From Asticcacaulis excentricus CB 48 (lineage in GTDB: Bacteria > Pseudomonadota > Alphaproteobacteria > Caulobacterales > Caulobacteraceae): a stretch of 64,000 nucleotides of DNA. The stretch lies in assembly GCF_000175215.2 (NCBI RefSeq), contig NC_014817.1, positions 524,501-588,500 of the forward strand, given 5' to 3'. Position 1 is the stretch's first letter. Every line of letters starts with the position of its first letter. The translations under genes and the position numbers were made by a program. This document shows, in pieces, positions 27,016-35,049 of the stretch. The notes beneath the pieces were generated by a model. The model worked only from the letters and a program-made list of their open reading frames with translations, did not search any database and was not told the DNA's origin.

Positions 27016-28419
27016 TTACACCTCTTCGTCTTCGACACCGCGAATATGGGCCAGCCCCAGCGACTTCAGCTTGCGGTGCAGGGCTGAACGCTCCATGCCG
27101 ATAAAGTTAGCGGTACGCGAAATATTGCCGCCAAAGCGCACAATCTGCGACGACAGATATTCGCGCTCGAACACTTCGCGGGCGTCACGCAGCGGCAGGG
27201 CGATGATGCGCTCCGGGCGGATGGCCCCGGCGACGGCCGATTCCACCACCTCAGCCGGCAGCATCTGCGCCGTGATCGGTTCGGATGGATCGCCAGAGGC
27301 CAGAATCAACAGGCGTTCAATATTATTGCGTAACTGGCGAACATTGCCCGGCCATTCGTGCACCTGAAGCGTCGCCATGGCGTCTTCGGACAGGGTGCGC
27401 TTCGGCAGGCCCTGAGCGCGGGAAATGCGTTCAATGAAGTAGTTGACCAGTTCGGCAATATCGCTGCGGCGTTCCGACAGGCCGGGGACGCGCACCGGTA
27501 CCACATTGAGGCGGTGGAACAGGTCTTCGCGGAAACGCCCGGCGGCGATTTCCTGCGTCAGGTCCTTGGAGGTCGAGGAAATGACGCGCACATCGACCTG
27601 CACATCATTGACACCGCCGACGCGCACGAAGCGTTGTTCGACCAGCACCCGCAGGATGCGGCTTTGCGACTCCATAGGCATGTCGGCCACTTCATCGAGG
27701 AACAGAGTGCCGCCGTGCGCGCGTTCGAACACGCCGATCTTGCGCGGACGGCCCTCTTCGCCTTCTTCACCGAACAGTTCGACGTCGAGACGCTCAGGTG
27801 TCACACCGGCGGACGAAATGGGCACAAATTCGCAGCGCGCGCGGGGGCTCGCTTCGTGGATCATGCGCGCCACCAGTTCCTTGCCCGAGCCGGCGGGGCC
27901 GGAGATCATGATGCGCGAATTGGCAGGGGCGACCTTGGCGATCGTGGTGCGCAGAAGCTGTGCCGCCGCCGAATTGCCGATTAAACCGTCCGGCACCACG
28001 GCCTGTCCGCGCAGCCGACGGTTTTCACGGCGCAGGGACGCCAGTTCAAGCGCTCTCTGAACTACCATGATCAATCGTTCGGTTTTAAATGGCTTTTCGA
28101 TAAAGTCATAAGCGCCGCGCTTAATGGCCGAGACAGCGGTTTCGATGGTGCCGTGACCCGAAATCATGATGGCCGGAATATCCGGGTCCAGTTCGCGGAT
28201 GACGTCGAGCAGTTCCAGCCCGTCCAGCCCGCCGCCCTGCATCCAGATGTCGAGCACGCACAAAGACGGCTTGCGGGCCTTGATCGCCCGCAACGCCGCT
28301 CCGGAGTCGGCGGCCGTTCTGACCGAATAGCCTTCGTCTTCGAGAATGCCAGCGATCAGTTCGCGGATATCGGCCTCGTCATCGACCACCAAAATATCTA
28401 CGCCAGATGATACCTTCAT
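27016..28419 (-). CDS. ntrX: Nitrogen/redox response regulator NtrX
   Basis: NtrX is the response regulator of the NtrY-NtrX two-component pair. Residues 5-120 form a receiver domain (ILVVDDEADIRELI, VLDIWMQ, ISGHGT, KPFK). An AAA+ domain follows with GPAGSGKE as Walker A and GGTLFLDEVADMP around Walker B. The C-terminus is a Fis-type helix-turn-helix (NISRTANFIGMERSALHRKLKSLGL). The sigma-54 contact motif GAFTGA is not present; the segment reads GEEGEEGRPRKIG instead, as in other NtrX proteins. ATG 28419 shares a base with the ntrY stop. Confidence 0.95.
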   Translation of the reverse strand: MKVSSGVDILVVDDEADIRELIAGILEDEGYSVRTAADSGAALRAIKARKPSLCVLDIWMQGGGLDGLELLDVIRELDPDIPAIMISGHGTIETAVSAIKRGAYDFIEKPFKTERLIMVVQRALELASLRRENRRLRGQAVVPDGLIGNSAAAQLLRTTIAKVAPANSRIMISGPAGSGKELVARMIHEASPRARCEFVPISSAGVTPERLDVELFGEEGEEGRPRKIGVFERAHGGTLFLDEVADMPMESQSRILRVLVEQRFVRVGGVNDVQVDVRVISSTSKDLTQEIAAGRFREDLFHRLNVVPVRVPGLSERRSDIAELVNYFIERISRAQGLPKRTLSEDAMATLQVHEWPGNVRQLRNNIERLLILASGDPSEPITAQMLPAEVVESAVAGAIRPERIIALPLRDAREVFEREYLSSQIVRFGGNISRTANFIGMERSALHRKLKSLGLAHIRGVEDEEV

Positions 28420-30629
28420 CACACCCTCATCAGTCTTGCCCCGCTATCGGGAGCTTCATTGGTTTGAGCCGGAGCCTGGGTCTTGGGTAACCGCAATATG
28501 GCCCGTGCCCCGCTCAGATGGACGGCGTCCGCCAGATAGAATTCGCCGCCATGATCTTCGAGAATACGCTTGACGATGGCGAGGCCGAGCCCCGTCCCTT
28601 TCTCGCGCGTGGTTACATAGGGTTCGGTCAGACGGTCACGGTCCTTGTCCGGCAGACCGATACCGTCATCCTCGATTTCGATGATCAGGAACCCGTCGCT
28701 CAGGTGCATCTCGACCCGCATCTGACCGCCCTCGCCGTCACCGTTGGCCATATGGCGTGAGACGATGGCCTCGCCACCGTTTTTGAGCACATTGCCCAGC
28801 GCCTGCGACAAAAGGCGGCCATCGCAGACGACCGCCACCTCCGGCAGGGGCTCGACAATGTCGATCTGCACATCGGGCTTGGCGACGCGCTGCGAAAAGA
28901 CCATTTGGCGGACAAGCTCCGCCGCGTCTTCTTCGGCAAAGTTGGGCACCGGCATCCGTGCAAAGGCCGAAAACTCATCGACCATGCGGCCTATATCGCC
29001 CACCTGCCGCACAATGGTGTCGGTAAGGCGGTCGAAGGTTTCGCCATCGGTTTCGATCTGCGAACGGTATTTTCGTTTCAGGCGTTCCGCCGACAACTGG
29101 ATCGGCGTCAGGGGATTCTTGATCTCATGCGCGATGCGGCGCGCCACATCCTTCCAGGCGGCGTTACGCTGGGCGGCCACAAGGCGCGTAATGTCGTCAA
29201 AGGTCAGAACGGCACCGCCCGTATCCAACGATGAGGCCCGTACGCGCACGCGACGCGTATCGCCCTTGCGCACTAGATCGACCTCGGCCTCCTCGACCTT
29301 GTGCGGCGTTACCTTATCGAGAAGCTCGCAGATTTCCGGGGCCAGTTCACGGATATGCTGCCCGAAGGACTCTTCGGTGGGTATCGACAGGAAGTGAGCG
29401 GCGTGCCGGTTGATGGCCGAAATCTGCTCGTTTTCGTCAATGCCGATAATGCCCGCCGAAATTTCCGACAGCACGGTTTCGATAAAGCGACGGCGTTCTT
29501 CCGCCTCTTCATTGGCCGATTTCAGCGCCGCCTGCTGGCTTTGCAGATCGCTGGTCATGCGGTTGAAAGCGCGAGAGAGCACAGCTATGTCTTCCGACTG
29601 CTTGTCGGTCATGACGCGCGCATTGAGGTCGCCCGACGCGACCTTGTCCGCCGCCTGCACCAGCCGGGCGACGGGCACGGCGATGGAGTCCGCCGCCGAG
29701 GTGCCGACCCAGATGGCACCGATCAGCACCAGCAGCACGGTTTCCATATAGGCCAGCGCAAACACCCCCTGCACGCGGACCGAATTGCGAGCAGATTCCC
29801 GAAGTGCATCAATGGCTTCCTTGGCGCTTTGCACCTTGGGGACGATGCCGGGCGTTAGGGTTTTGACCGCATACAGCTTGGCCCCGTTATAGCCCTGAAG
29901 CGGATAGATCATGCGGATGGTATCCGGTGCTGCAAACAGCCCGCCGCCGATATCGCCTTCATTGGCCGTATCTATCGCCACCTGATTGGGGGCCAGATAG
30001 GGCGGCGCACCGGGGTTTTCCGCCCGGGCCAGCACCTGCCCGCTATCGTCAATAATATAGACCGCCGCCAGTTCCCCGCGGATCGAAATCAGTTCACGCA
30101 GGGCCTGCGAAAAGCTCAGCCGTTCGGCAAACATGCGGATCAGTTCAGGCCGTTGCAGATCGCGAGCAATGTCCGTCAGTGTATCGCGCGCCGTATTGGT
30201 CTGGGTTTCGATAAAGGCGGCCCCGATGTCGGCGCTGTTTTCGACCGACGACTGCACCCGCGCCGAAAACCACGTTTCCACGCCGCGATTGACCAGCACA
30301 CCAAAAAACAGGGCCACGACAAAGGCCGGCGTCACGGCCGCCAGAGCAAACAGGGTCACAAAGCGCACATGCAGGCGCGTCCCCGCATCCTTAGCCCGTG
30401 ATCGCGCCAGTTGCAGTACCCGCCGCAAAACGAAGAAGCTCAGGCCCAGCAACAGCGCCAGATTCAGGCAAACAAGGCTGAACAGAAAGACACTCGATGG
30501 CCCCAGCGGCCCAGCCCCCGGCGCCGCAATGATGATCCAGATAATAAAAGCGGTCATCAGGGCCGACAGGGCATAGGCACTCACCATGGCCAAACGGCCA
30601 CGGCTGGCATTTTTCAGCCCCCGCGTCAT
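28419..30629 (-). CDS. ntrY: Sensor histidine kinase NtrY
   Basis: NtrY is the membrane sensor that phosphorylates NtrX. It has two or more N-terminal membrane helices, a periplasmic loop, a further membrane helix near WVGTSAADSIAVPVARLV, a HAMP domain, a PAS domain, the H box AHEIKNPLTPIQLSAERLKRKY, and the ATPase boxes ending with DDGIGLPDKDRDRLTEPYVTT and KGTGLGLAIVKRILEDHGG. The frame is open to 30755, but its first residues come from a dispersed repeat, so ATG 30629 is my choice. A TTG at 30677 with GGAAAG upstream is possible. The usual ntrBC genes are absent upstream. Confidence 0.9.
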   Translation of the reverse strand: MTRGLKNASRGRLAMVSAYALSALMTAFIIWIIIAAPGAGPLGPSSVFLFSLVCLNLALLLGLSFFVLRRVLQLARSRAKDAGTRLHVRFVTLFALAAVTPAFVVALFFGVLVNRGVETWFSARVQSSVENSADIGAAFIETQTNTARDTLTDIARDLQRPELIRMFAERLSFSQALRELISIRGELAAVYIIDDSGQVLARAENPGAPPYLAPNQVAIDTANEGDIGGGLFAAPDTIRMIYPLQGYNGAKLYAVKTLTPGIVPKVQSAKEAIDALRESARNSVRVQGVFALAYMETVLLVLIGAIWVGTSAADSIAVPVARLVQAADKVASGDLNARVMTDKQSEDIAVLSRAFNRMTSDLQSQQAALKSANEEAEERRRFIETVLSEISAGIIGIDENEQISAINRHAAHFLSIPTEESFGQHIRELAPEICELLDKVTPHKVEEAEVDLVRKGDTRRVRVRASSLDTGGAVLTFDDITRLVAAQRNAAWKDVARRIAHEIKNPLTPIQLSAERLKRKYRSQIETDGETFDRLTDTIVRQVGDIGRMVDEFSAFARMPVPNFAEEDAAELVRQMVFSQRVAKPDVQIDIVEPLPEVAVVCDGRLLSQALGNVLKNGGEAIVSRHMANGDGEGGQMRVEMHLSDGFLIIEIEDDGIGLPDKDRDRLTEPYVTTREKGTGLGLAIVKRILEDHGGEFYLADAVHLSGARAILRLPKTQAPAQTNEAPDSGARLMRV

Positions 30630-30689
30630 GCGGGCCCATGATAGGCCGAAGCGCCGCCTGATACCTGTGTCTTTCAAAACCCAGCTTTC

Positions 30690-30810
30690 CAGATGCCACA
30701 ATGGAGCACAATCCGATAAAGTGGGCACCACTTTATGGATAAATTGCGCCTTCAAACAAACCTCAGAGCGTCCTGAGTTTGTGCGCTAACGCAGTACGCT
30801 CTGAGGGTGG
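30690..30810. repeat. Dispersed mosaic repeat, copy 3 (between dusB and ntrY)
   Basis: A diverged copy: CCGATAAAGTGG faces CCACTTTATGG with outer stem GAGCACAAT/ATTGCGCC. A second dyad lies between CTCAGAGCGTCCTGAG and TACGCTCTGAGG. On the minus strand the first hairpin lies in the open frame upstream of the ntrY start. Confidence 0.78.
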
Positions 30811-30915
30811 CATTTGTGCACTACTGTGTCTGAATATCAACATCTATGTTGCAAGAATGCGCCGAATTTGCCGGCCGACGATCACGAAATGTTTTCAGAT
30901 TCCCTTAAAGGGGTA

Positions 30916-31902
30916 TTAGCCAAACAGGGCACTCAACTCCCGTTCGATATCTGTGGGATCATCCATACGGCACAGCCGCGCCTTATCCTGACGGCGAACG
31001 GCGGGGTCTTCGCTATAATCGCCAGCTTCAATATACCAGCCCAAATGCTTCTTGAACATTTTGAGGCCCAGACCGCTGCCGTAGAAGCTGAGACTGTCGT
31101 GCATATGTTCGAGGATCAGCTCCAGACGCGCCGATCCGGTCGGCTCAGGCTCATTTTCGCCGCTCAGAGCCGCATCGAGTTGCGCGGCCAGCCACGGGCG
31201 GCCATAGACGCCGCGCCCGATCATCAGGCCGTCGGCCCCAGACTGCGCGAGGGCCTCGCGCGCCTTCTCGCCATCCGTAATGTCGCCGTTGACGATGACG
31301 GGGATGGACACCGCCTCCTTGACCTGTTGCACAAAGGCCCAGTCGGCCTCGCCCTTGTAAAACTGCTGCCGCGTGCGGCCATGAACGGTTACCGCCTGAA
31401 TCCCAATGGCTTCCGCCCGACGAGCCAATTCCGGTGCATTACGGCTTTGGTTGTCCCACCCCATCCGCATTTTAACCGTCACAGGTCGCGAAGTCGCGCT
31501 GACGGCCGCCTCCATGAGGCGGCTGGCGGCATCGAGGTCGCGCATCAGGGCCGACCCGCACAGGACGCCGGTCACCTCCTTGGCCGGGCAGCCAAAGTTG
31601 AGATCAACAATATGCGCACCCGACGCTTCGGCCAGAGCGGCCCCACGCGCGATAAACGCCGGGTCCTTGCCGATCAGTTGCACGATCTTAAGGCCGGCAT
31701 GTTCCCCCAGCGCGAATTTGCGCACCACGTCCGGACGCCCACGCTCCAACTCGGCACAGGCGACCATCTCGGTGGCCGCATAGGCAGCCCCCAGCTTAGA
31801 AGCCATGCGGCGGAAGGGCAGATCAGACACACCGGTCATCGGCGCGATCAGGGCGCGCCCGGCAATCTCCACATCTCCGATCCTAAGACTGTGCGTCATC
31901 AT
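30916..31902 (-). CDS. dusB: tRNA-dihydrouridine synthase DusB
   Basis: DusB reduces uridine to dihydrouridine in tRNA D-loops using FMN. The TIM barrel begins LIAPMTGVSDLPFRR. The catalytic Cys is in DLNFGCPAKEV, FMN and tRNA contacts appear in VKMRMGW and VTVHGRTRQQFYKG, and NGDITDG and IGRGVYGRPWL follow. Two adjacent ATG codons (31902, 31899) are possible starts. It is divergent from ispDF with 62 bases between. In many alphaproteobacteria this gene (nifR3) precedes ntrB-ntrC, which are missing here. Confidence 0.96.
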   Translation of the reverse strand: MMTHSLRIGDVEIAGRALIAPMTGVSDLPFRRMASKLGAAYAATEMVACAELERGRPDVVRKFALGEHAGLKIVQLIGKDPAFIARGAALAEASGAHIVDLNFGCPAKEVTGVLCGSALMRDLDAASRLMEAAVSATSRPVTVKMRMGWDNQSRNAPELARRAEAIGIQAVTVHGRTRQQFYKGEADWAFVQQVKEAVSIPVIVNGDITDGEKAREALAQSGADGLMIGRGVYGRPWLAAQLDAALSGENEPEPTGSARLELILEHMHDSLSFYGSGLGLKMFKKHLGWYIEAGDYSEDPAVRRQDKARLCRMDDPTDIERELSALFG

Positions 31903-31964
31903 GAACGCGAAATAACCGCGAAGCCCTCTTTACGCAATGGGCGGGCTCCGATTAAGACGAAGCC

Positions 31965-33110
31965 ATGAGTTTCAATGCGATCATCGTTGCCGGCGGTTCA
32001 GGTCTGAGGTCAGGCGGCAAAAAGCAATGGATGCCGTTGCGCGGTAAGCCGGTCCTCAACTGGTCGATCGAAGCCTTTGCCCGCGCCGGAGCCGCCGACA
32101 TAGTGGTTGTCGTGCCGCGCGACGATCTCGATCACGCCACCCTGACGCTTCAGGGGTTGGAGCGGGTGCGCGTCGTTCCTGGCGGGGCCACGCGCGCCCT
32201 TTCCGTGCAAACCGGCCTCAGTGCTCTGCATGAAACGGCTGCGCCCGATGATCTCGTGCTGATCCACGATGCCGCGCGGCCCCTGCTGACGGTAGACTTG
32301 ATTGAAACGCTTCTGACTCGGCTGCAAACGGCGCGCGCCGCTATTCTGGCCGTACCGGTCACCGACTCGCTGAAACGTGCCGAAGACAGCCGCATCATCG
32401 ACGCGCCCTCGCGTAATGGTCTGTGGCGGGCCCAGACCCCTCAGGCCTTCCGCCTCAGAGACATAGCCGACGCCTATGCCCAGTGGACGGGTGCGGTCGA
32501 GGCCACCGACGAGGCCATGGTAGCCGCTGCCGCCGGGATCAGCGTCGAGATCGTCGAAGGGGAACAGCGGCTTCAAAAGCTGACCTATCCCGAAGATTTT
32601 GCCGTGCTGGAGGCCTTTATGCCCGCTCAACAGATGCGTATCGGTCAGGGCTTTGACGCTCACCGCTGGGGCCCCGGCGAAAGCGTGTGGCTGTGTGGCG
32701 TGGAAATTACCCACGATCAGACCCTGATCGGCCATTCGGATGCCGATGCTGGCCTGCACGCCCTGACGGATGCCCTGCTAGGGGCCGCGGGGTTAGGCGA
32801 TATTGGCGATCACTTCCCGCCCACCGACCCACAATGGAAAGGTGCGCCGTCTGACCTGTTTCTGCGTCATGCGGTCGAACTGATACGCCAGCGTGGGGGG
32901 GAAATCGTCAATGCCGATGTCACGCTGATTTGCGAGCGCCCCAAGATCAAGCCGCATCGGGAGGCCATGCGTCACAGAGTCGCCGATATTCTCACGCTTG
33001 ATCTGGCGCGAGTCAGCATCAAGGCCACGACCACCGAGAAGATGGGGTTCACCGGTCGGGAAGAAGGACTGGCCGCGCAGGCGGTGTGCCTGATCACCCT
33101 ACCATTATAA
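31965..33110 (+). CDS. ispDF: Bifunctional IspD/IspF enzyme of the MEP pathway
   Basis: This fusion carries out two non-consecutive MEP steps: cytidylyl transfer to methylerythritol phosphate (IspD) and cyclisation to MEcPP (IspF). Residues 1-220 are IspD (IVAGGSGLRSGGKKQWMPL, VLIHDAARPLL, AQTPQAFR, EATDEAMVA). Residues 225-381 are IspF (RIGQGFDAHRW, GHSDADAGLHALTDALLGA, GDIGDHFPPTD, TTEKMGFTGREEG) with the metal Asp and His ligands. The fusion is common in alphaproteobacteria. It shares the pathway with dxr (2135-3358). Confidence 0.97.
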   Translation: MSFNAIIVAGGSGLRSGGKKQWMPLRGKPVLNWSIEAFARAGAADIVVVVPRDDLDHATLTLQGLERVRVVPGGATRALSVQTGLSALHETAAPDDLVLIHDAARPLLTVDLIETLLTRLQTARAAILAVPVTDSLKRAEDSRIIDAPSRNGLWRAQTPQAFRLRDIADAYAQWTGAVEATDEAMVAAAAGISVEIVEGEQRLQKLTYPEDFAVLEAFMPAQQMRIGQGFDAHRWGPGESVWLCGVEITHDQTLIGHSDADAGLHALTDALLGAAGLGDIGDHFPPTDPQWKGAPSDLFLRHAVELIRQRGGEIVNADVTLICERPKIKPHREAMRHRVADILTLDLARVSIKATTTEKMGFTGREEGLAAQAVCLITLPL

Positions 33111-33363
33111 CGCAGCGCACAATCACGAATCTTTCTTTATTGTTACAGGGTTTATATTTTTATCATAATTAACAAATATTTACCTGAAATTTAACCTGAA
33201 ACGTAGCCAATGCTGCTACGCAAAATTTCAAATGACAACGCTCTGTAAATATGATGAATTGCAGACGTTCGGGGTGGGTTTGTTTTTGAAACCCATTATT
33301 TCATTCAATTTTTTAAGCTGTTCTTTTTTGCGTTCCAACCTTCCCCACCCCGAACAGGCTTCC
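33111..33363. other. AT-rich structured intergenic region downstream of ispDF
   Basis: No coding sequence is supported. A first foldable unit is at 33185-33230, with outer arms TGAAATTT/AAATTTCA and inner arms CGTAGC/GCTACG. A second has nested arms CGCTCTG 33239-33245 with CAGAGCG 33364-33370, GTTCGGGGTGGG 33267-33278 with CCCACCCCGAAC 33344-33355, and GGGTTT/AAACCC at 33276-33294. Upstream is TTAA-N7-TTAC-N7-TTAA (33169-33194), similar to CtrA half-sites. A non-coding RNA is possible but unproven. Confidence 0.5.
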
Positions 33364-33470
33364 CAGAGCGCAAGCCGATAAAGTGGATACCACTTTTCGG
33401 AAAAATTGCGCGACCAAACAAAAACTTAGAGCCATTGGACGGCTCAACTGAGCCGGCGAATGGCTCTAAA
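33364..33470. repeat. Dispersed mosaic repeat, copy 4 (3' of the MBL hydrolase gene)
   Basis: Hairpin A is CCGATAAAGTGG/CCACTTTTCGG with outer stem GCGCAA/TTGCGC. Hairpin B runs from TTAGAGCCATTGG through CTCAACTGAG to CGAATGGCTCTAAA. Its final CTCTAAA supplies the TAG stop of the convergently oriented MBL gene at 33466-33468. Confidence 0.9.
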
Positions 33471-34275
33471 ACTCCGTATCAATCACCATCTGATCATAGG
33501 CAGGCACGACACCGTCCGGTAGGTTCGCCCGCAATTCTTCGTAATCCATTTCCTGATGCAGGTTGGTTAGCACGGCCAGCTCAGGCTTGACGCGGGCGAT
33601 CCATTCCAGCGCCAGATCGAGATGCGCGTGCGTCGGGTGCGGCGAATAGCGCAGTGCATCCACAACCCAGACCTTTAGCCCGTAAAGATGCGCAAAACTG
33701 TCTTCTGGCAGGTCACTGATGTCGCTGGAATAGGCCACGTCCCCGATACGATAGCCGACGGAACGAATAGGACCATGTATCTGATCGAAGGTGACAACCG
33801 GGACTTCGCCGCCCTCGCCCGTCAGATGGAACGTCTCTCCGAAAAGCGGCAAGGCCATTGGCGCGCAGATCGGCGGATAGCCGAACTTGCCCGCAAAAAT
33901 ATAATCGAACCGGCTGAGCAGGGTCTGACGCGTCGCTTCATCCATATAGCCCGGCACCTGCATTTTGCGCAAAAGCGCAAAGGCCCGCATGTCGTCTATG
34001 CCATGCGTCTGATCCGCATGGTCATGTGTCCACAGTACGGCATCCAGATGGTTTATGCCTGTCTGCATGATCTGGGTGCGAAAATCCGGGGACGTATCGA
34101 CCACCACATTGGTCGTCTGTTCGGGAGACAATGGATCGAAAGCCTGAAACAGGGCCGAACAGCGGCTGCGGCGGTTCTTCGGGTTACACGGATCACAGCG
34201 CCCCCAAAAGCCGTCGGCACGCGGCACGCCGGTCGAGCAACCTGAACCCAGTATGGTGGTCCTCAGCCGTCTCAT
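33466..34275 (-). CDS. MBL-fold metal-dependent hydrolase, PhnP-like
   Basis: The metallo-beta-lactamase motif THDHADQTHG (HxHxDH) is at about residues 83-92, with further metal ligands in SSDISD and HPTHAHLDLAL. The N-terminus TILGSGCSTGVPR resembles PhnP and related cyclic phosphodiesterases. FWGRCDPCNPKNRR contains a Cys pair as in that group. The gene overlaps tatD by 4 bases (ATGA), a common pairing in alphaproteobacteria. The exact substrate is not known. The TAG stop falls inside a dispersed repeat. Confidence 0.88.
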   Translation of the reverse strand: MRRLRTTILGSGCSTGVPRADGFWGRCDPCNPKNRRSRCSALFQAFDPLSPEQTTNVVVDTSPDFRTQIMQTGINHLDAVLWTHDHADQTHGIDDMRAFALLRKMQVPGYMDEATRQTLLSRFDYIFAGKFGYPPICAPMALPLFGETFHLTGEGGEVPVVTFDQIHGPIRSVGYRIGDVAYSSDISDLPEDSFAHLYGLKVWVVDALRYSPHPTHAHLDLALEWIARVKPELAVLTNLHQEMDYEELRANLPDGVVPAYDQMVIDTEF

Positions 34276-35048
34276 GCGCGCGGTATCCGCTTGAACAGGG
34301 CGTAGAAGGCGTCGGTCGTCCGCGCGATCGTGTCTTCGCGCGTCCAGCCACGGATTTCCGCCAGCTTGTCATAGACGTGCGTCACATAGGCCGGTTCGTT
34401 GCGCCGGCCGCGCATGGGTGTGGGCGCCAGATAGGGGCAGTCAGTTTCAACAATAATGCGCTCGGCTGGCATGTCCGCGATAATGTCGCGCACATCCTGC
34501 GCCGCCTTGAAGGTGGCAATGCCCGACACCGAGAAGTAGGCCCCTATCCCGGCCGCCTTCTTCGCCAGTTCAGCGCCTGAGGTGTAGCAATGCAGCAGGA
34601 AGGTGAACGCCCCCTTGGCGTGTTCGTCGGAAAGAATCTCCCACATTTCGGCATCGGCCTCGCGCGTATGCACCACCAGCGGCAGGCCACTCTGGCGCGC
34701 CGCCTGGACATGGGTGCTGAACACCGCCGCCTGAATGTCTCGCGGGCTGAAGTCATAGTGGAAATCCAGCCCACATTCGCCAATACCGACCACCTTTGGC
34801 CGTTGCGCCAGTGTCAGCAGGTCCGCCACGCTGAGACCGGGATTCTCCTTGGCCTCGTGCGGGTGCGTGCCAACGGTGGCCCAGATGTCCTGATGCGTCG
34901 TCAAACCATAGCAGGTTTCAAAATTCGACACCCGGTCGCAGATATTGACCATCAGGCCCACTCCGGCCTCACGCGCCCGGTCGATCACCGCGTCACGGTC
35001 TTCGTCATATTGCGGGGCGTGCAGATTGACGTGACTGTCGATAAGCAT
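34272..35048 (-). CDS. TatD-family metal-dependent DNase
   Basis: TatD proteins are TIM-barrel phosphohydrolases with 3'-5' exonuclease activity and roles in DNA repair. Metal-binding blocks are GIGECGLDFHYD, VVHTREAD, LLHCYTSG and ETDCPYLAP. The first motif reads DSHVNLH in place of the usual DxHCHLD, so the second His is Asn. The 258-aa length is normal. It lies 1 base after holB and is followed by the MBL gene, as often seen, but metG, which is often found between holB and tatD, is absent. Confidence 0.93.
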   Translation of the reverse strand: MLIDSHVNLHAPQYDEDRDAVIDRAREAGVGLMVNICDRVSNFETCYGLTTHQDIWATVGTHPHEAKENPGLSVADLLTLAQRPKVVGIGECGLDFHYDFSPRDIQAAVFSTHVQAARQSGLPLVVHTREADAEMWEILSDEHAKGAFTFLLHCYTSGAELAKKAAGIGAYFSVSGIATFKAAQDVRDIIADMPAERIIVETDCPYLAPTPMRGRRNEPAYVTHVYDKLAEIRGWTREDTIARTTDAFYALFKRIPRA

Positions 35049-35049
35049 C

